From NCBI GenBank assembly GCA_034189035.1, contig JAXHVA010000016.1, forward strand, positions 1 through 57,935: 57,935 bases of DNA. The letters run 5' to 3'. Positions 35,023 to 45,085 of this stretch are shown piece by piece; position 1 is the stretch's first letter, and every line of letters starts with the position of its first letter. This DNA is from JAUXFK01 sp034189035 (GTDB lineage Bacteria > Desulfobacterota > UBA8473). The notes under the pieces were generated by a model. It searched no databases and was not told the DNA's origin. It saw only the letters and a list, made by a program, of their open reading frames with translations. The position numbers and the translations under genes are program-made.

Positions 35023-36386
35023 TTTTTATATCCTCTCTTTCTCCCAGGGGTGAACTGCCAGATTGGGCTGGTTACGGAAGAACAAACCTCCTTAGCAAAA
35101 TTTATCATACCACTGTAGCCTGCGAGCGAGATTTTCCTTTCATGGTTATGATCACAGAATCCTATTCCTAATTTATAGGCGATGGGTCTTTCCTTTACTC
35201 CTCCGATAAAAATATCCACTTTTTTTTCAAGGCAGTATTTGGAAAGCTCCAAAGGATTGGCGTCATCAATGATCACCGTGCCGTCCTCACACATCTCTCT
35301 TAAGATCGTGTACTCTTCTTCGTTTCCTGTTTGAGATCCGGCCAGGACGACTTCCATACCGAGGGATCGCAGCGCCTTTATCATTGAAAAGGCCTTAAAG
35401 GCACCCCCAACATAGATGGCTGCCAGTTTACCGGAAAGAATCTCTTTATATTTCTTTATCTCAGGAGAAATACGCTTGATTTCCTCTCGCACCAGGTTCC
35501 TGGTTTTTTCCATGATCTGCATGTTATCTTTGAAAAAATCCGCAACATCATACAAGGCCTTTGACACATCCTCGATCCCAAAGTAGGATGCTCTTATATA
35601 TGGAATGCCGTATTCTTTTTCCATAATCTGGGCAAGATGAATCATCGATCCGGAACATTGGACCACATTAAGCCTGGCTCCGTGGGCTCTTTTGATCCTG
35701 TCGATACGGCCGTCTCCTGTAAAGATTGCGACGATTTCAAGACCCATCTTTTCGTAATATTCTTTTATTGTCCAGGCCTCGCCTGCAATATTGAATTCAC
35801 CCATTATATTGATGGAGTTTTTGCTTATACTCTCAGTTGGTCCCATACCGATCACCTCTGCCAGTGCATCGCAGGCGGCTTTGTACCCGTCTTTTTTTGT
35901 TCCTTTGAATCCTTCGGAATGAACCGGCAGAACAGGAATCCCCTTTTCTTCTGTTACGCGGCGGCACACGGAATCAATATCATCCCCTATAATACCGATA
36001 ATACAAGTTGCATAAACAAAAGCAGCATTCGGATGATAGATATCTATGAGCTTTACAAGACTCTGGTATAATTTTTTTTCACCACCGAAGATAATATCCT
36101 GTTCTTGAAGATCCGTCGAAAAACTCATACGATGAAGCTCAGGGCCTGATGAGAGCGCTCCCCTTATGTCCCAGGTATATGATGCGCACCCGATCGGTCC
36201 GTGTATCAAGTGCAGGGCATCGGCTATTGGGTAGAGCACTACCCGAGAACCACAGAAAACGCATGCCCTCTGACTGATGGAACCGGCCAGGCTCTTTTTT
36301 TCACACTCTATCTCAAAAACTTTATCGTCCTTGTGATAGACTTGTCCTTCTCTTTCCTTTAGAATCTGTATGCTTCTCATATTCAT
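35019..36386 (-). CDS. nifE: Nitrogenase cofactor scaffold protein NifE
   Basis: A 455-residue NifD-related scaffold subunit. RACVFCGSRVVLYPIADALH (about residue 42), HGPIGCASYTWDIRGA and YATCIIGIIGDDID are the expected cysteine-containing regions. The cofactor region retains GEFNIAGEAW. It begins 8 bp after nifK. Assignment as nifE rather than a second nifD follows from length, from divergence at the cofactor pocket and from pairing with nifN. Confidence 0.94.
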   Translation of the reverse strand: MNMRSIQILKEREGQVYHKDDKVFEIECEKKSLAGSISQRACVFCGSRVVLYPIADALHLIHGPIGCASYTWDIRGALSSGPELHRMSFSTDLQEQDIIFGGEKKLYQSLVKLIDIYHPNAAFVYATCIIGIIGDDIDSVCRRVTEEKGIPVLPVHSEGFKGTKKDGYKAACDALAEVIGMGPTESISKNSINIMGEFNIAGEAWTIKEYYEKMGLEIVAIFTGDGRIDRIKRAHGARLNVVQCSGSMIHLAQIMEKEYGIPYIRASYFGIEDVSKALYDVADFFKDNMQIMEKTRNLVREEIKRISPEIKKYKEILSGKLAAIYVGGAFKAFSMIKALRSLGMEVVLAGSQTGNEEEYTILREMCEDGTVIIDDANPLELSKYCLEKKVDIFIGGVKERPIAYKLGIGFCDHNHERKISLAGYSGMINFAKEVCSSVTSPIWQFTPGRKRGYKK

Positions 36387-36394
36387 TTCATAAC

Positions 36395-37771
36395 CTACAT
36401 TACAAGATCAAATTCGACTTCTGTTGAATCCCGATCTATGCGGTCCATAAGTGCGTTAAGTATATTTACCAGAATACGCATGCCTCCCTGATAGCCCACT
36501 ATTGGAAAATAAGTGTGCCCGCTTCGATCCAGAATCGGAAAACCGAACCTCATAAAAGGGGTGTCTTCATCCCTTGCAATATACTTCACATAGGTATTGC
36601 CGATAAGCAGATCTACAGGATCGTTTTTGATCCATTGATGAAACATATACATGTCACCTCCGCTTTTGACATTTACTTTGTACGGCATACCTTCTGTTAA
36701 ACTCTCTATCCTCTTTTCAAAAGATTTGTCCTTTGTGCCGGTGACAATATGTATCGGCCTCATATCTATGGATACCAGAAATTCTGTGAGGGCTGCAAGC
36801 TGATCAGGATCACCCACAAGGGCCACTTTTTTATCGTGAAAGTACGCCTGATTATCGGTTATGATATCCACAAGCTGTCCCCTTTCAATATCTATGGAGT
36901 CCGGGACGGTTACGCCCGCCATCTTCCTCAGTGTATCCACAAACCTATCTGTTGCCAGAATCCCTATGGGCAGATCGAGGATTTCACAGGGCACATCGCA
37001 TTTTGTGTCCAGAGCCAGGGCAGCAGGCCCTGATGCCAAATGTCCAAGCCCGACAGTTCCCTGGCTGCTCCCTGTTCTTTCCATGACATCGAGTGTGACC
37101 CCTCCTTTGGGATACATTGCAAATTTTCCGGTCTGGGGGCTGTTGAGCACATTATCCGTATCCGGAAACATGATAATTTTTATTCCCAGCTCAGCGACGA
37201 TTCGTTTAATCTCTTTCATATCGGACGGTTCAACCCATCCGGGAATTATATTTATGCACTCTTCTTTATGTCCGTTTGGTTTCGCAAAATAGTCGACCAT
37301 CGCCTTGGTCATGTTTGCAAATCCTGTCACATGCGAACCAACGTAAGCAGGGGTATTAGCATGAAATACGCTTTTCCCTTCAGGGATCTTGCCATCGGCC
37401 CTTGCCTTTTCTATAATCTGCGGAACATCATCCCCTATTGTTTCAGACAGACATGTCGTATGAACCGCTATAACATCCGGATTATAAATAGTAAAAATAT
37501 TATTGATGGCCTGCAGCAGATTTGCTTGGCCTCCGAATACTGAAGCCCCTTCAGTAAATGAGCTTGTGGAGGCCATTACAGGTTCCTTATAGTGCCTTGT
37601 CAGTGTGCTTCTGTGATATGCATAACATCCCTGAGAACCGTGACTGTGGGGCAGGCAGCCGTGAATACCCAAAGACGCGTACATAGCGCCTATGGGCTGA
37701 CAGGCCTTTGCCGGATTGACGGTTAAGTTTTTACGTTCACTTATTACCTCTGTTGTATGTCTCAATAACAT
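36395..37771 (-). CDS. nifK: Mo-nitrogenase MoFe protein beta subunit NifK
   Basis: A subunit of about 458 residues, the short NifK form found in anaerobes, which lacks the N-terminal extension of Azotobacter NifK. The P-cluster ligands are visible in AKACQPIGAMYAS, HGSQGCYAYHR and TTCLSETIGDDVP. The ATG at 37771 is preceded by AAGGAAA, while the frame is open two codons further to a TTG. It lies 97 bp after nifD. Confidence 0.96.
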   Translation of the reverse strand: MLLRHTTEVISERKNLTVNPAKACQPIGAMYASLGIHGCLPHSHGSQGCYAYHRSTLTRHYKEPVMASTSSFTEGASVFGGQANLLQAINNIFTIYNPDVIAVHTTCLSETIGDDVPQIIEKARADGKIPEGKSVFHANTPAYVGSHVTGFANMTKAMVDYFAKPNGHKEECINIIPGWVEPSDMKEIKRIVAELGIKIIMFPDTDNVLNSPQTGKFAMYPKGGVTLDVMERTGSSQGTVGLGHLASGPAALALDTKCDVPCEILDLPIGILATDRFVDTLRKMAGVTVPDSIDIERGQLVDIITDNQAYFHDKKVALVGDPDQLAALTEFLVSIDMRPIHIVTGTKDKSFEKRIESLTEGMPYKVNVKSGGDMYMFHQWIKNDPVDLLIGNTYVKYIARDEDTPFMRFGFPILDRSGHTYFPIVGYQGGMRILVNILNALMDRIDRDSTEVEFDLVM

Positions 37772-37867
37772 TTTCAAAGTTTCCTTTCACATTGAATACG
37801 CGACCACAGCGTAACAACTCTTATCACATCTCAAGACCTTCTCGGCTTTGATTCTCCAGTCCAGCCC

Positions 37868-39541
37868 TCAGTACGCATATTTGCCGGCTAGTTCGGGATT
37901 CTTTTCCCACGGAGCCTTGATATGATCCCACACCTTTGTGTTAATCATCCGATCGATTTCATGATAAAAGTTAATCGCTCCTTTGTATGCGGCATAGGGC
38001 CCCTTTGAATCATAGCTGTGGAGCTGTTTCATGGGCATACCGTGTTTTTGCACCATATACTTCTCTTTGATCCCTGCGCAAAATATAGCCGGTTTATAGG
38101 CTTCAATAAGTTTTTCGCTCTCATACTGGCTTATATCATCAATGACATACGTATTTCCTTCCTCCATATCCGCCATCATCCCTTTATAGTGTTTCAGTCT
38201 TATGCCTTGCCTTTCCTGCATCTGAAGCTCTTTTTCCTCTATTCTGGGATTGTATCTTTCAGGATCTTTCTTCACATCCAGTTCTTCTATGTTCCGGCTG
38301 TCCGCATCGACTTTGATTTGCGGGAGTATGTGTCTTCCCTCATAATCATCCCGGTGCGCAAACTCATATCCGGCGGCGATGGTTTTCATTCCGACTTCAT
38401 TAAACAATTCCTGGTAATGATGCGCACGGGAGCCGCCCACAAACATCATAGCGATCTTTCCCTCGAGTCGCGGTCTGATTTCTCCCTGGGCTTTTTTCAC
38501 AGCGGGCATCTCTTCGGCAATAACCTCTTCCACCCGGTCGATCAGCTTCTGCTCACCGTAATACTGGGCGATCTTTCTGAGAGAGTTTGACGTCGCGCCT
38601 GCACCCAAAAAATTGATCTTTATCCAGGGGATCCCGTATTTTCGCTCCATCATATCGGCCACATAGTTAATGGAGCGATGACACATGATCAGGTTCAAAT
38701 CGGCAGTGTGAGAGTTTGCAAAATGATCCACACTCGAATTACCGCTGAATGTAGAAATCAGTGATATTCCGCATTTGTCGAATAAATCTCTAATGAGAAA
38801 TTCATCTCCGCCGATGTTGTATTCGCCAAGGAGGTTTACTTTGTAGTCCCCTTCTTTCACCGTGTCATCTTGTCCGATAACATTGAGAAAAAGCCCGTTA
38901 TTAGCCACATGATGTCCTGCCGATTGACTGACCCCTTTATATCCCTCGCAACTGAAGCCGAATATCGTAATTCCTAGTTTTTCCTGCATCTCCTTTGTTA
39001 CGGAATGAACATCATCACCTATCAGACCAACCGGACAGGTGGCAAATACTGCAATCATCTTTGGTTTGAAGATATCGTATGCTTCCTGAATTGCAGCTTT
39101 CAGTTTCTTTTCGCCTCCAAAGACAATCTCCCTTTCCTGCATATCTGTTGTGAAGCAGTAGGTCATAAAGTTATTTTCGTCAGGCGTTGTCGTCGGATCG
39201 GTCTGGTTACGCCTGGTCAGCCAAGAATAAAATCCGCACCCGACCGGACCGTGAGTAATATTGATGATGTCTCTGGTTGGACCCATCACAACCCCTTTGC
39301 ATCCGGCATAACAGCAGCCTCTTTGTGAAATAATCCCTGGAATTGTTCTCACATTGGCCTGTATTTCAGCATAGTTTTCTTCGTCGATTTTTTTATTCAC
39401 AATAAAATGTTTGGATCGTTTCCTCGCTACCTTGGGAGGATATTTATCCATAATCTCCAGCTTGAACTCTTGAGGATCAATCTTTATTCGGTCATTCTCT
39501 GTTTCTTCAGACATTCGTGTTTCATTGCGCAAAGGCTCCAT
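37868..39541 (-). CDS. nifD: Mo-nitrogenase MoFe protein alpha subunit NifD
   Basis: A 557-residue subunit. P-cluster Cys are in CCYAGCKGVVMGP, HGPVGCGFYSW and FATCPVGLIGDD. The cofactor ligands are Cys in LIMCHRSINYV and His in PMKQLHSYDSKGPYAAYKGA. Substrate-channel residues equivalent to Azotobacter Val70 (GVV), Arg96 (RRN) and His195 (SAGHHVAN) are kept, so this is a Mo enzyme rather than V-only or Fe-only. An insertion of roughly 50 residues before the cofactor His (around 385-440, rich in E, R and K) is typical of the anaerobe NifD group. SD AGGAG supports the start. Confidence 0.97.
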   Translation of the reverse strand: MEPLRNETRMSEETENDRIKIDPQEFKLEIMDKYPPKVARKRSKHFIVNKKIDEENYAEIQANVRTIPGIISQRGCCYAGCKGVVMGPTRDIINITHGPVGCGFYSWLTRRNQTDPTTTPDENNFMTYCFTTDMQEREIVFGGEKKLKAAIQEAYDIFKPKMIAVFATCPVGLIGDDVHSVTKEMQEKLGITIFGFSCEGYKGVSQSAGHHVANNGLFLNVIGQDDTVKEGDYKVNLLGEYNIGGDEFLIRDLFDKCGISLISTFSGNSSVDHFANSHTADLNLIMCHRSINYVADMMERKYGIPWIKINFLGAGATSNSLRKIAQYYGEQKLIDRVEEVIAEEMPAVKKAQGEIRPRLEGKIAMMFVGGSRAHHYQELFNEVGMKTIAAGYEFAHRDDYEGRHILPQIKVDADSRNIEELDVKKDPERYNPRIEEKELQMQERQGIRLKHYKGMMADMEEGNTYVIDDISQYESEKLIEAYKPAIFCAGIKEKYMVQKHGMPMKQLHSYDSKGPYAAYKGAINFYHEIDRMINTKVWDHIKAPWEKNPELAGKYAY

Positions 39542-39555
39542 AATCGATTCTCCTG

Positions 39556-39933
39556 TTATTCGTCTAATGTTATATCTCCGCTCTCACCGGTCCTTACTCT
39601 TATGGAGTCGGATACGGGGATGACAAATATTTTTCCGTCACCTGACTTGCCTGTTTGATTCACTTTTATTATCGCCTTGACCGTCTTTTCCACAAGCCTG
39701 TCATTTACAACGATAAAAAGAAGTCTTTTCGGAATCAGACGCTGGCTTTGACCCAACTGAGAGATCGCTTCTTCATATCCCTGTTCGGCTCCCTTGAGCA
39801 GCTTCATATCGACCAGTCCTTTTCCCCTGCCAAGAGCCTCCCTTGCGGTGATTGAGGGTATACCGGCTTCGGATAGAGCCCTTTTCGTATCATTAATCTT
39901 GTTCATACGTATAACGGCCATAACCTCTTTCAT
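39556..39933 (-). CDS. nifI2: PII-like nitrogenase switch protein NifI2
   Basis: A 125-residue PII-superfamily protein with the nucleotide-binding segment NQTGKSGDGKIFVIPV and C-terminal SIRVRTGESG. The T-loop region (GYEEAISQLGQSQRLIPKRL) lacks the uridylylated Tyr context of GlnB, as expected for NifI2. With NifI1 it forms a hetero-oligomer that inhibits dinitrogenase when 2-oxoglutarate is low (ammonium switch-off), as shown in methanogens. It lies between nifI1 (4-bp overlap) and nifD (14-bp gap). Confidence 0.93.
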   Translation of the reverse strand: MKEVMAVIRMNKINDTKRALSEAGIPSITAREALGRGKGLVDMKLLKGAEQGYEEAISQLGQSQRLIPKRLLFIVVNDRLVEKTVKAIIKVNQTGKSGDGKIFVIPVSDSIRVRTGESGDITLDE

Positions 39934-40286
39934 ACCTTCACCTCTTCGGTTTCTCCGGAGGATGTTTCCCTTATTCCGGAGCTTACAGTATACATTTCAT
40001 CCACAGGCGTAACAAATATCTTGCCATCGCCAAAAGCGCCCTTTTCCCCTGTTCTCGCAGCCTGGATCACCGTCTTTATTACGAAATCCTTGTCTTCATC
40101 CCTTACAACGGTAATCAGTAATTCCTTTGGTATTTCATCATAGGTTACCTCTCCAATCTTTATTCCTCGCTGCTTGCCTCTGCCGACCACCGACATTTTG
40201 GTTACCGCGGGAAATCCGGCGTCCATAAGCGCTGAGAGAACATTGTCTGTTTTCTCCGGTCTTATGATTGATCTGATCATTATCAT
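39930..40286 (-). CDS. nifI1: PII-like nitrogenase switch protein NifI1
   Basis: A 118-residue PII-like protein starting MIMIRSIIRPEKTDNVLSAL. The ATG at 40286 has AAGGAAGG just upstream, while the longer open frame (to 40358) adds 24 residues absent from the family. GRGKQRGIKIGEVTYDEIPK is the NifI1 T-loop region and GEKGAFGDGKIFVTPVDE the nucleotide site. It acts with NifI2 in post-translational control. Its position after nifH is characteristic of archaea, Firmicutes and sulfate-reducing bacteria. Confidence 0.93.
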   Translation of the reverse strand: MIMIRSIIRPEKTDNVLSALMDAGFPAVTKMSVVGRGKQRGIKIGEVTYDEIPKELLITVVRDEDKDFVIKTVIQAARTGEKGAFGDGKIFVTPVDEMYTVSSGIRETSSGETEEVKV

Positions 40287-40363
40287 TTTGACCTTCCTTT
40301 CCAATTCCTGTATTTTTTTTAAACAGTCAAACGACACCCGGCTGTTTGCCATATCCACTAAAA

Positions 40364-40377
40364 GTGAGAAATCTCAC
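40364..40377. other. Small hairpin in the nifH-nifI1 gap
   Basis: GTGAGA-AA-TCTCAC forms a 6-bp stem 73 bp after the nifH stop. There is no T run, so it is more likely a segmental-stability element protecting abundant nifH mRNA than a terminator. This role is inferred. Confidence 0.3.
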
Positions 40378-40449
40378 ACGAATCAAATGAAACCGCCCAC
40401 CTTATACCTTCTACCCCATTCGTTCCATGCACGCAGTGGCTGTTTCCAT

Positions 40450-41274
40450 TCAAGCAGCTATGCCATAATCGATGAGGAGTTCTTCAAGTTCGTTAATCTG
40501 AAGCGGAGCAGGAATAACGAACTGCCTGTTCTCTTTCATCTTTTTTGCCAATTTCCTGTATTCATCCGCCTGGGAATGTTCGGAATCGAACTCTATGACT
40601 GTTTTTCTGTTGATCTCAGCTTTTTGGACCATATTATCCCTGGGGATAAAGTGTATCATATGGCTTCCCAGTCTTTCGGCAAATGCTTCGATCATACCTC
40701 TTTCATTGTCCACCATACGGCTGTTGCAAATGAGCCCGGCCAACCGGACGCCCCCTGCTTCAGCAAATTTCAATATTCCTTTACATATGTTATTAGCCGC
40801 ATACATGGCCATCATCTCGCCGGATACTACGATATAAATCTCCTGCGCCTTCCCCTCACGCATGGGCATGGCGAATCCTCCACAAACAACGTCACCCAAT
40901 ACATCGTAGAAAACAAAATCTAGATCTTCATCTTCCGAATACGCGCCAAGCTGTTCTAGGAGATTAATAGATGTTATGATACCACGACCGGCGCAACCAA
41001 CGCCTGGTTCAGGTCCTCCTGATTCAGTGCAAAGAACACCTTTGAAGCCCTCTTTACGGACATCCGCAAGTTCCACATCCTCCCCCTCTTCGCGAAGCGT
41101 GTCCAAGACCGTACTCTGATTCAGCCCACCCAACAAGAGACGGGTTGAATCGGCTTTCGGGTCACATCCGACTACCATGACCCTATTCCCCATTTCTGCG
41201 AGACCCGCAACAGTATTCTGCGTTGTCGTGGATTTGCCGATCCCGCCTTTGCCATAAATTGCAATTTTTCTCAT
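40450..41274 (-). CDS. nifH: Nitrogenase iron protein NifH
   Basis: A 274-residue dinitrogenase reductase. The P-loop GKGGIGKSTTTQN (about residue 9), cluster Cys in GVGCAGRGI and DVLGDVVCGGFAMP, and switch segments DPKADST are intact. The Arg in CAGRGI is the ADP-ribosylation site in DraT-containing organisms; no draT/draG is seen here, and regulation by NifI is more likely. It is first in the nif operon, 60 bp from the sigma-54 promoter. Confidence 0.98.
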   Translation of the reverse strand: MRKIAIYGKGGIGKSTTTQNTVAGLAEMGNRVMVVGCDPKADSTRLLLGGLNQSTVLDTLREEGEDVELADVRKEGFKGVLCTESGGPEPGVGCAGRGIITSINLLEQLGAYSEDEDLDFVFYDVLGDVVCGGFAMPMREGKAQEIYIVVSGEMMAMYAANNICKGILKFAEAGGVRLAGLICNSRMVDNERGMIEAFAERLGSHMIHFIPRDNMVQKAEINRKTVIEFDSEHSQADEYRKLAKKMKENRQFVIPAPLQINELEELLIDYGIAA

Positions 41275-41334
41275 ATGATATGCCCTCCTTCTCCTTTCTC
41301 ATTATGTAATTCATTCAATTGAAATTTATTGAAT

Positions 41335-41350
41335 TACAAGATCTGTGCCT
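41335..41350 (-). promoter_or_regulatory. Sigma-54 (-24/-12) promoter of the nif operon
   Basis: The minus strand reads AGGCACAGATCTTGTA, with GG and GT 10 bp apart and the flanking GGCAC and TTG of the sigma-54 consensus. The start would fall near 41324, about 50 nt before nifH. No convincing TGT-N10-ACA NifA site was found in the usual upstream range; the one match overlaps the -24 box. Confidence 0.7.
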
Positions 41351-41619
41351 AATGAGACAATTTTCTTATTTTACTTTCCAACACATTAAAATTACTGGAA
41401 AACTTTTTGTTCAATCTGTTTTTTCAGTGAAAGTGGCTCCGATAATTCAATACATTTTGGTAGGATAAAAGGTGATTTCTACTGAAATGAGGGTTCGAAG
41501 GTGTTGCACTCTCATAGTTCATCAAGTAAAACAAGGATGAAAAAACAAACTTATACGGTGAGCGAAATTCACTACTTACTGGCTACTTGTGGCATGTGTG
41601 CGTAACCGCAAAGGTCAGA

Positions 41620-41639
41620 AAAACCTCAATAGAGGTTTT
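41620..41639 (-). terminator. Rho-independent terminator of nifA
   Basis: On the minus strand AAAACCTC-TATT-GAGGTTTT is followed by T and then CTG, a stem of 8 bp closing with a run of T, about 65 bp after the nifA stop. It separates nifA from the nifH promoter. Confidence 0.7.
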
Positions 41640-41701
41640 CATATCTCTTTTTGCTCTGTAGAAATCCGTGGATATATCGAGGTATGACTTTTTGATGGGA
41701 T

Positions 41702-43255
41702 CTAGTTATATTGCTTTGGATTAATTCTATACTTCTTTATTCTGATACCTATAATTCTCTCGGTTGTACCGAGTAACCTTGCAGCTGCAGCAATATGTCC
41801 CGATGTAGTCTTCAAGGCATCGATAATCAGTTCTTTTTCAAAAGTAGCGACTGCGACATGCAAAGAGCCAGAGGCAACGGTGTTCGATGCTTCGGATGTT
41901 TGAAGGGTCGGGGGCAGATAGTAACTGTGGATTACATGATCGGTACAAAGGACGACTGCACGCTCGATACAGTTTTCGAGTTCCCTCACATTGCCAGGCC
42001 AATGATAGCGCATTAACATATCGATTGCTGGAGTCGAAATCCTCCTTATGTCTTTATTGTACTTCTTGCTGTATACCTCCAGAAAATAATCCGCTAAAAG
42101 GAGAATGTCCGTCCTTCTTTCTCTTAGGGGTGGTATGTATATGGGGAATATATTGAGGCGATAGTAGAGATCTTCTCTGAAGTTTCCTTCCTCCAAGGCC
42201 TTTTCCAGGAGCTTGTTTGTAGCAGCAATTATTCGTACATCGACCAGAATATTCGTGTCACCTCCGACTCTCTCAAGCTCTCTTTCTTGGAGCACCCTCA
42301 GAATCTTGGCCTGGGCATTCAGATTGAGGGAACCGATCTCGTCCAGAAAAAGGGTGCCCCCATGAGCCCTCTCAAACCTCCCTATCCTCCTTTCTATAGC
42401 CCCTGTAAAGGCGCCTTTCTCATGTCCAAAGAGTTCGCTTTCCATGAGGGTTTCCGGAAGAGCAGCACAGTTTACCTTTATGAATGGTTGCTCTGCCCTC
42501 AAACTATTGTAGTGGATAGCATTGGCCACAAGTTCCTTGCCTGTTCCGCTCTCACCACGAATAAGCACGGTGGCATCGCTTCCGGAGACCCTTTCGATCA
42601 TCATAAAGACTTCTCTCATCTTGTTGCTGCTGCCCACGATATTGTACGAATTGTAACGATCTTTTAACCGTTCTTTCAGTGTTATATTTTCATCACGCAG
42701 GTGGTTCCTTTCATCTTCCATCATTCGGCTGATCTTTATGGCCTGAGCAAGGTTCGATGCAATGATGGTGAGAAGCCTCGCATCCTCTTCAAAGGAGATA
42801 TGATCACCGAAAAGCCGATCAACACTCAGGGCCCCATAAACGATGGTACCGGTCATTATTGGAACACAGATAAAGGAGATATTTTCTTTCTTCTCTATTT
42901 CTCGACGGGCCTTGGTCCTATTTAAAAACAACGGTTCTTCCCCAATGCAAGGAACAATGATGGGTTTCCCGGTCTCCACGACCCTTCCTGTAATCCCCTC
43001 CCCCACTTCATAGTGTCCTCTCTCTTTTTCCTGATCATTGAGACCGTGTGCTGCTTCAATCTTTAACTCCTGGGTTAAAGGGTCAAGGAGGGTTATGGTG
43101 CCCCTCTTCATTCCCATTATGGAATGAAGTGTGTTTAGCACATTTGGCAAGACCTTCTTAGAATCGGGAACGGATACGAGAAGCTGGCTGATCTCATAGA
43201 GCAAGGTCAACTCTTGCACTTTTCTTGATAAGGACATGTTATTAACGTATTCCAC
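41702..43255 (-). CDS. nifA: Nif-specific sigma-54 activator NifA
   Basis: A protein of about 517 residues with GAF (about 15-170), AAA+ and Fis-type HTH domains. The AAA+ core has Walker A GESGTGKELVA, the sigma-54 contact loop GAFTGA, Walker B GGTLFLDEIG and RYHWPGNVRELENC; the HTH ends AARLLGTTERIIGIRIKKY. The interdomain linker has no Cys pair like the oxygen-sensitive alphaproteobacterial NifA. Located directly upstream of nifH with its own terminator, it should activate the nif promoter. The start is uncertain (GTG at 43255 or ATG at 43237). Identity as NifA rather than another NtrC-type activator rests on context and GAF architecture. Confidence 0.88.
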   Translation of the reverse strand: MEYVNNMSLSRKVQELTLLYEISQLLVSVPDSKKVLPNVLNTLHSIMGMKRGTITLLDPLTQELKIEAAHGLNDQEKERGHYEVGEGITGRVVETGKPIIVPCIGEEPLFLNRTKARREIEKKENISFICVPIMTGTIVYGALSVDRLFGDHISFEEDARLLTIIASNLAQAIKISRMMEDERNHLRDENITLKERLKDRYNSYNIVGSSNKMREVFMMIERVSGSDATVLIRGESGTGKELVANAIHYNSLRAEQPFIKVNCAALPETLMESELFGHEKGAFTGAIERRIGRFERAHGGTLFLDEIGSLNLNAQAKILRVLQERELERVGGDTNILVDVRIIAATNKLLEKALEEGNFREDLYYRLNIFPIYIPPLRERRTDILLLADYFLEVYSKKYNKDIRRISTPAIDMLMRYHWPGNVRELENCIERAVVLCTDHVIHSYYLPPTLQTSEASNTVASGSLHVAVATFEKELIIDALKTTSGHIAAAARLLGTTERIIGIRIKKYRINPKQYN

Positions 43256-43594
43256 AAGTATCTGTTAGCATTATAGTATTTTAAAAAATCTGTAAAAAAA
43301 GCGAACCCCATAACGAATATATAAAGAATAAAAAAGCTTACATTCAAATAGGCTCAATGGTTTTATTTTAGCACAATAAAATAGAAATCCATCATCATGC
43401 TTCTTCAATGAAGATCACAATCGAAGATTCCTCGCTGTCATTGAGAAACAACCGGGAGTTTCGAAAAAGAGATTCCCTGTAGTTAGCGCCTGAACGAAAA
43501 CCCCTAATTTCAGGTTTGAGCAGGCCGACAGGTGTAGAAAATGCTCCATTGGGAATATTGTACTTTTTATGGAATGGGAGCACATCTATTAAGG
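43256..43594. other. Gap between nifA and the ISNCY-type remnant
   Basis: A minus-strand frame of 62 codons (43395-43583) is open but I cannot assign it; it may be debris carried with the transposase. The 43260-43370 part is AT-rich and should hold the nifA promoter. No sigma-54 match with correct spacing was found there. Confidence 0.3.
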
Positions 43595-45085
43595 TTAAGA
43601 GGCTAAGGGGAATTTCTCCCTCTGTCTCTTTTTAAGCCTCTGCAAACGCTTGAGCTGTTTTTGCTGATAAATATACCCGATAATTTGAATATTCTGCACT
43701 AATACAGAAAGGGCAACATAACGCTTAAACCCATCAATACCATCATCCAGACAGCGGTCTAAACCATGGTTCTCCAACGCTTTGATAGAGGGCTCCACTG
43801 CCGAATGTTTACCGCAAGCTTCTTTGAACTCTTCTGAGTTTTCAATCTCTTTGTTTATAGCTGACAGATTGCCCTTACGCTGGAGTATCACTTTGTCCAA
43901 TATCCTGCTGAGTTCCCCCTGATTGTAAGGGCTGTCGAACCCTTTATCAAAACTACAATTGCTCAGATTATCAAAACGCTCTTTGGTTTCCAGGACTATC
44001 GGAACAGCAACAAAATCATCGGTTTCGTCCTGCATTACCCGATGGTGAAGTATGAAACCAAATTGACCTCTGACAAGACAAACTTTAAGCCCCAACTCCT
44101 GAGGTACTCCGGCTTTACCCTTGCTTATCCACTCAGTGTGCTCTTCAAAGATTGAAAATACTTTTTCGTTATGGGGAATTTTCTCCCCATTTATCACTCT
44201 TCTGCGAATCTGATCTATCTGTCTCTCAGCATGTAGTATATATCTTTTAATCTCTTCGATTTTAAGCTGAACCATGATATCAAAAGATGAGATGACGGAT
44301 ATTGTCTCTCTGACTCTGCAGATCAATCGCTGTGCAAGCTCAATGTAAGCGATATGAGCCTTGATTATCAACTGCTCTCCCTTTGCTTTCTTTTGGGGTT
44401 CTTTGAAGTTGATTGCTTCAGCATACGGACCTTGCGGAATAATTTTTTCTCTTTCCTTAAGTGGTGAGCCCTCTGTCTCCATCCGGACAGACCCAACTGA
44501 TCACAAAGAACCATTATCACAACTATAATCTTCCGTATTGAATCGAAAAGCAGATTAATGTCCGTAGGATAATGAAGATCGGTCTCTACTACAAATGAAA
44601 CACAACTCACCCTTAAATCACCAGCAGCTTCTTTGCCGATCTGCTCATGCCCGTATTCAAGCATAATACGGGTTATCCTCTCTAACACTTCAGGGGTAAA
44701 CAGAGAAACATTATATGTTCACTGTCTGAAGTGCATATCGGCATCGGGATTCAAAATAACCATGGCCAAGCATCAAACGCAAAGTCCTGTGATTGTTTGC
44801 TATCTCCACAAGATTGTCATAATCCCAATTACAGGATAGACGAATGATGCACAGTACTAAGGTTTTCCATAAGTCCATCCCTGATCGTCCATTATTAGGG
44901 TCTACATCTTCAGGAATCAAGTCCATCAGTACTTTGAAAACCTTCTTCCTCTTTTCCACGTCGCAATATATACGTTGGAGCCCTATTAACACTTTTGGTA
45001 TTTCGTCACGAGACTGCAAATCAAACTCTATGTTTTCGATAAGAACATCTCCCAGCTTCATCTGCATTTCCATGACTTTTCTCAT
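43595..45085 (-). pseudogene. ISNCY-type transposase, broken by two frameshifts
   Basis: The minus strand has three consecutive frames. 45085-44711 begins MRKVMEMQMKLGDVLIENIE and contains DPNNGRSGMDLWKTLVLCII. 44688-44368 continues ITRIMLEYGHEQIG. 44482-43595 carries the DDE-like part (FEEHTEWISKGKAGVPQELG, then GFDSPYNQGEL). Order and content match ISNCY (IS1202-like) transposases, and the full length of about 470 codons is present. The shifts lie near 44700 and 44450. Terminal inverted repeats were not found by eye. It separates nifA from the porin/regulator module. Confidence 0.75.

Noticed and set aside
36711..36730. CTCTTTTCAAAAGATTT inside nifK, similar to the 19-bp dyad element
   Set aside because: It lacks one A of the dyad and the following GCTAA, and is explained by the nifK codons for SFEKRIE.
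40450..41274. Possible ADP-ribosylation control of NifH (conserved Arg in CAGRGI)
   Set aside because: The site is conserved in nearly all NifH proteins, and no draT/draG genes are present; NifI1/NifI2 give a better explanation for switch-off.
41344..41359. TGT-N10-ACA match resembling a NifA upstream activator site
   Set aside because: It overlaps the -24 element of the nifH promoter, where an activator site would block polymerase; the short motif is likely there by chance.
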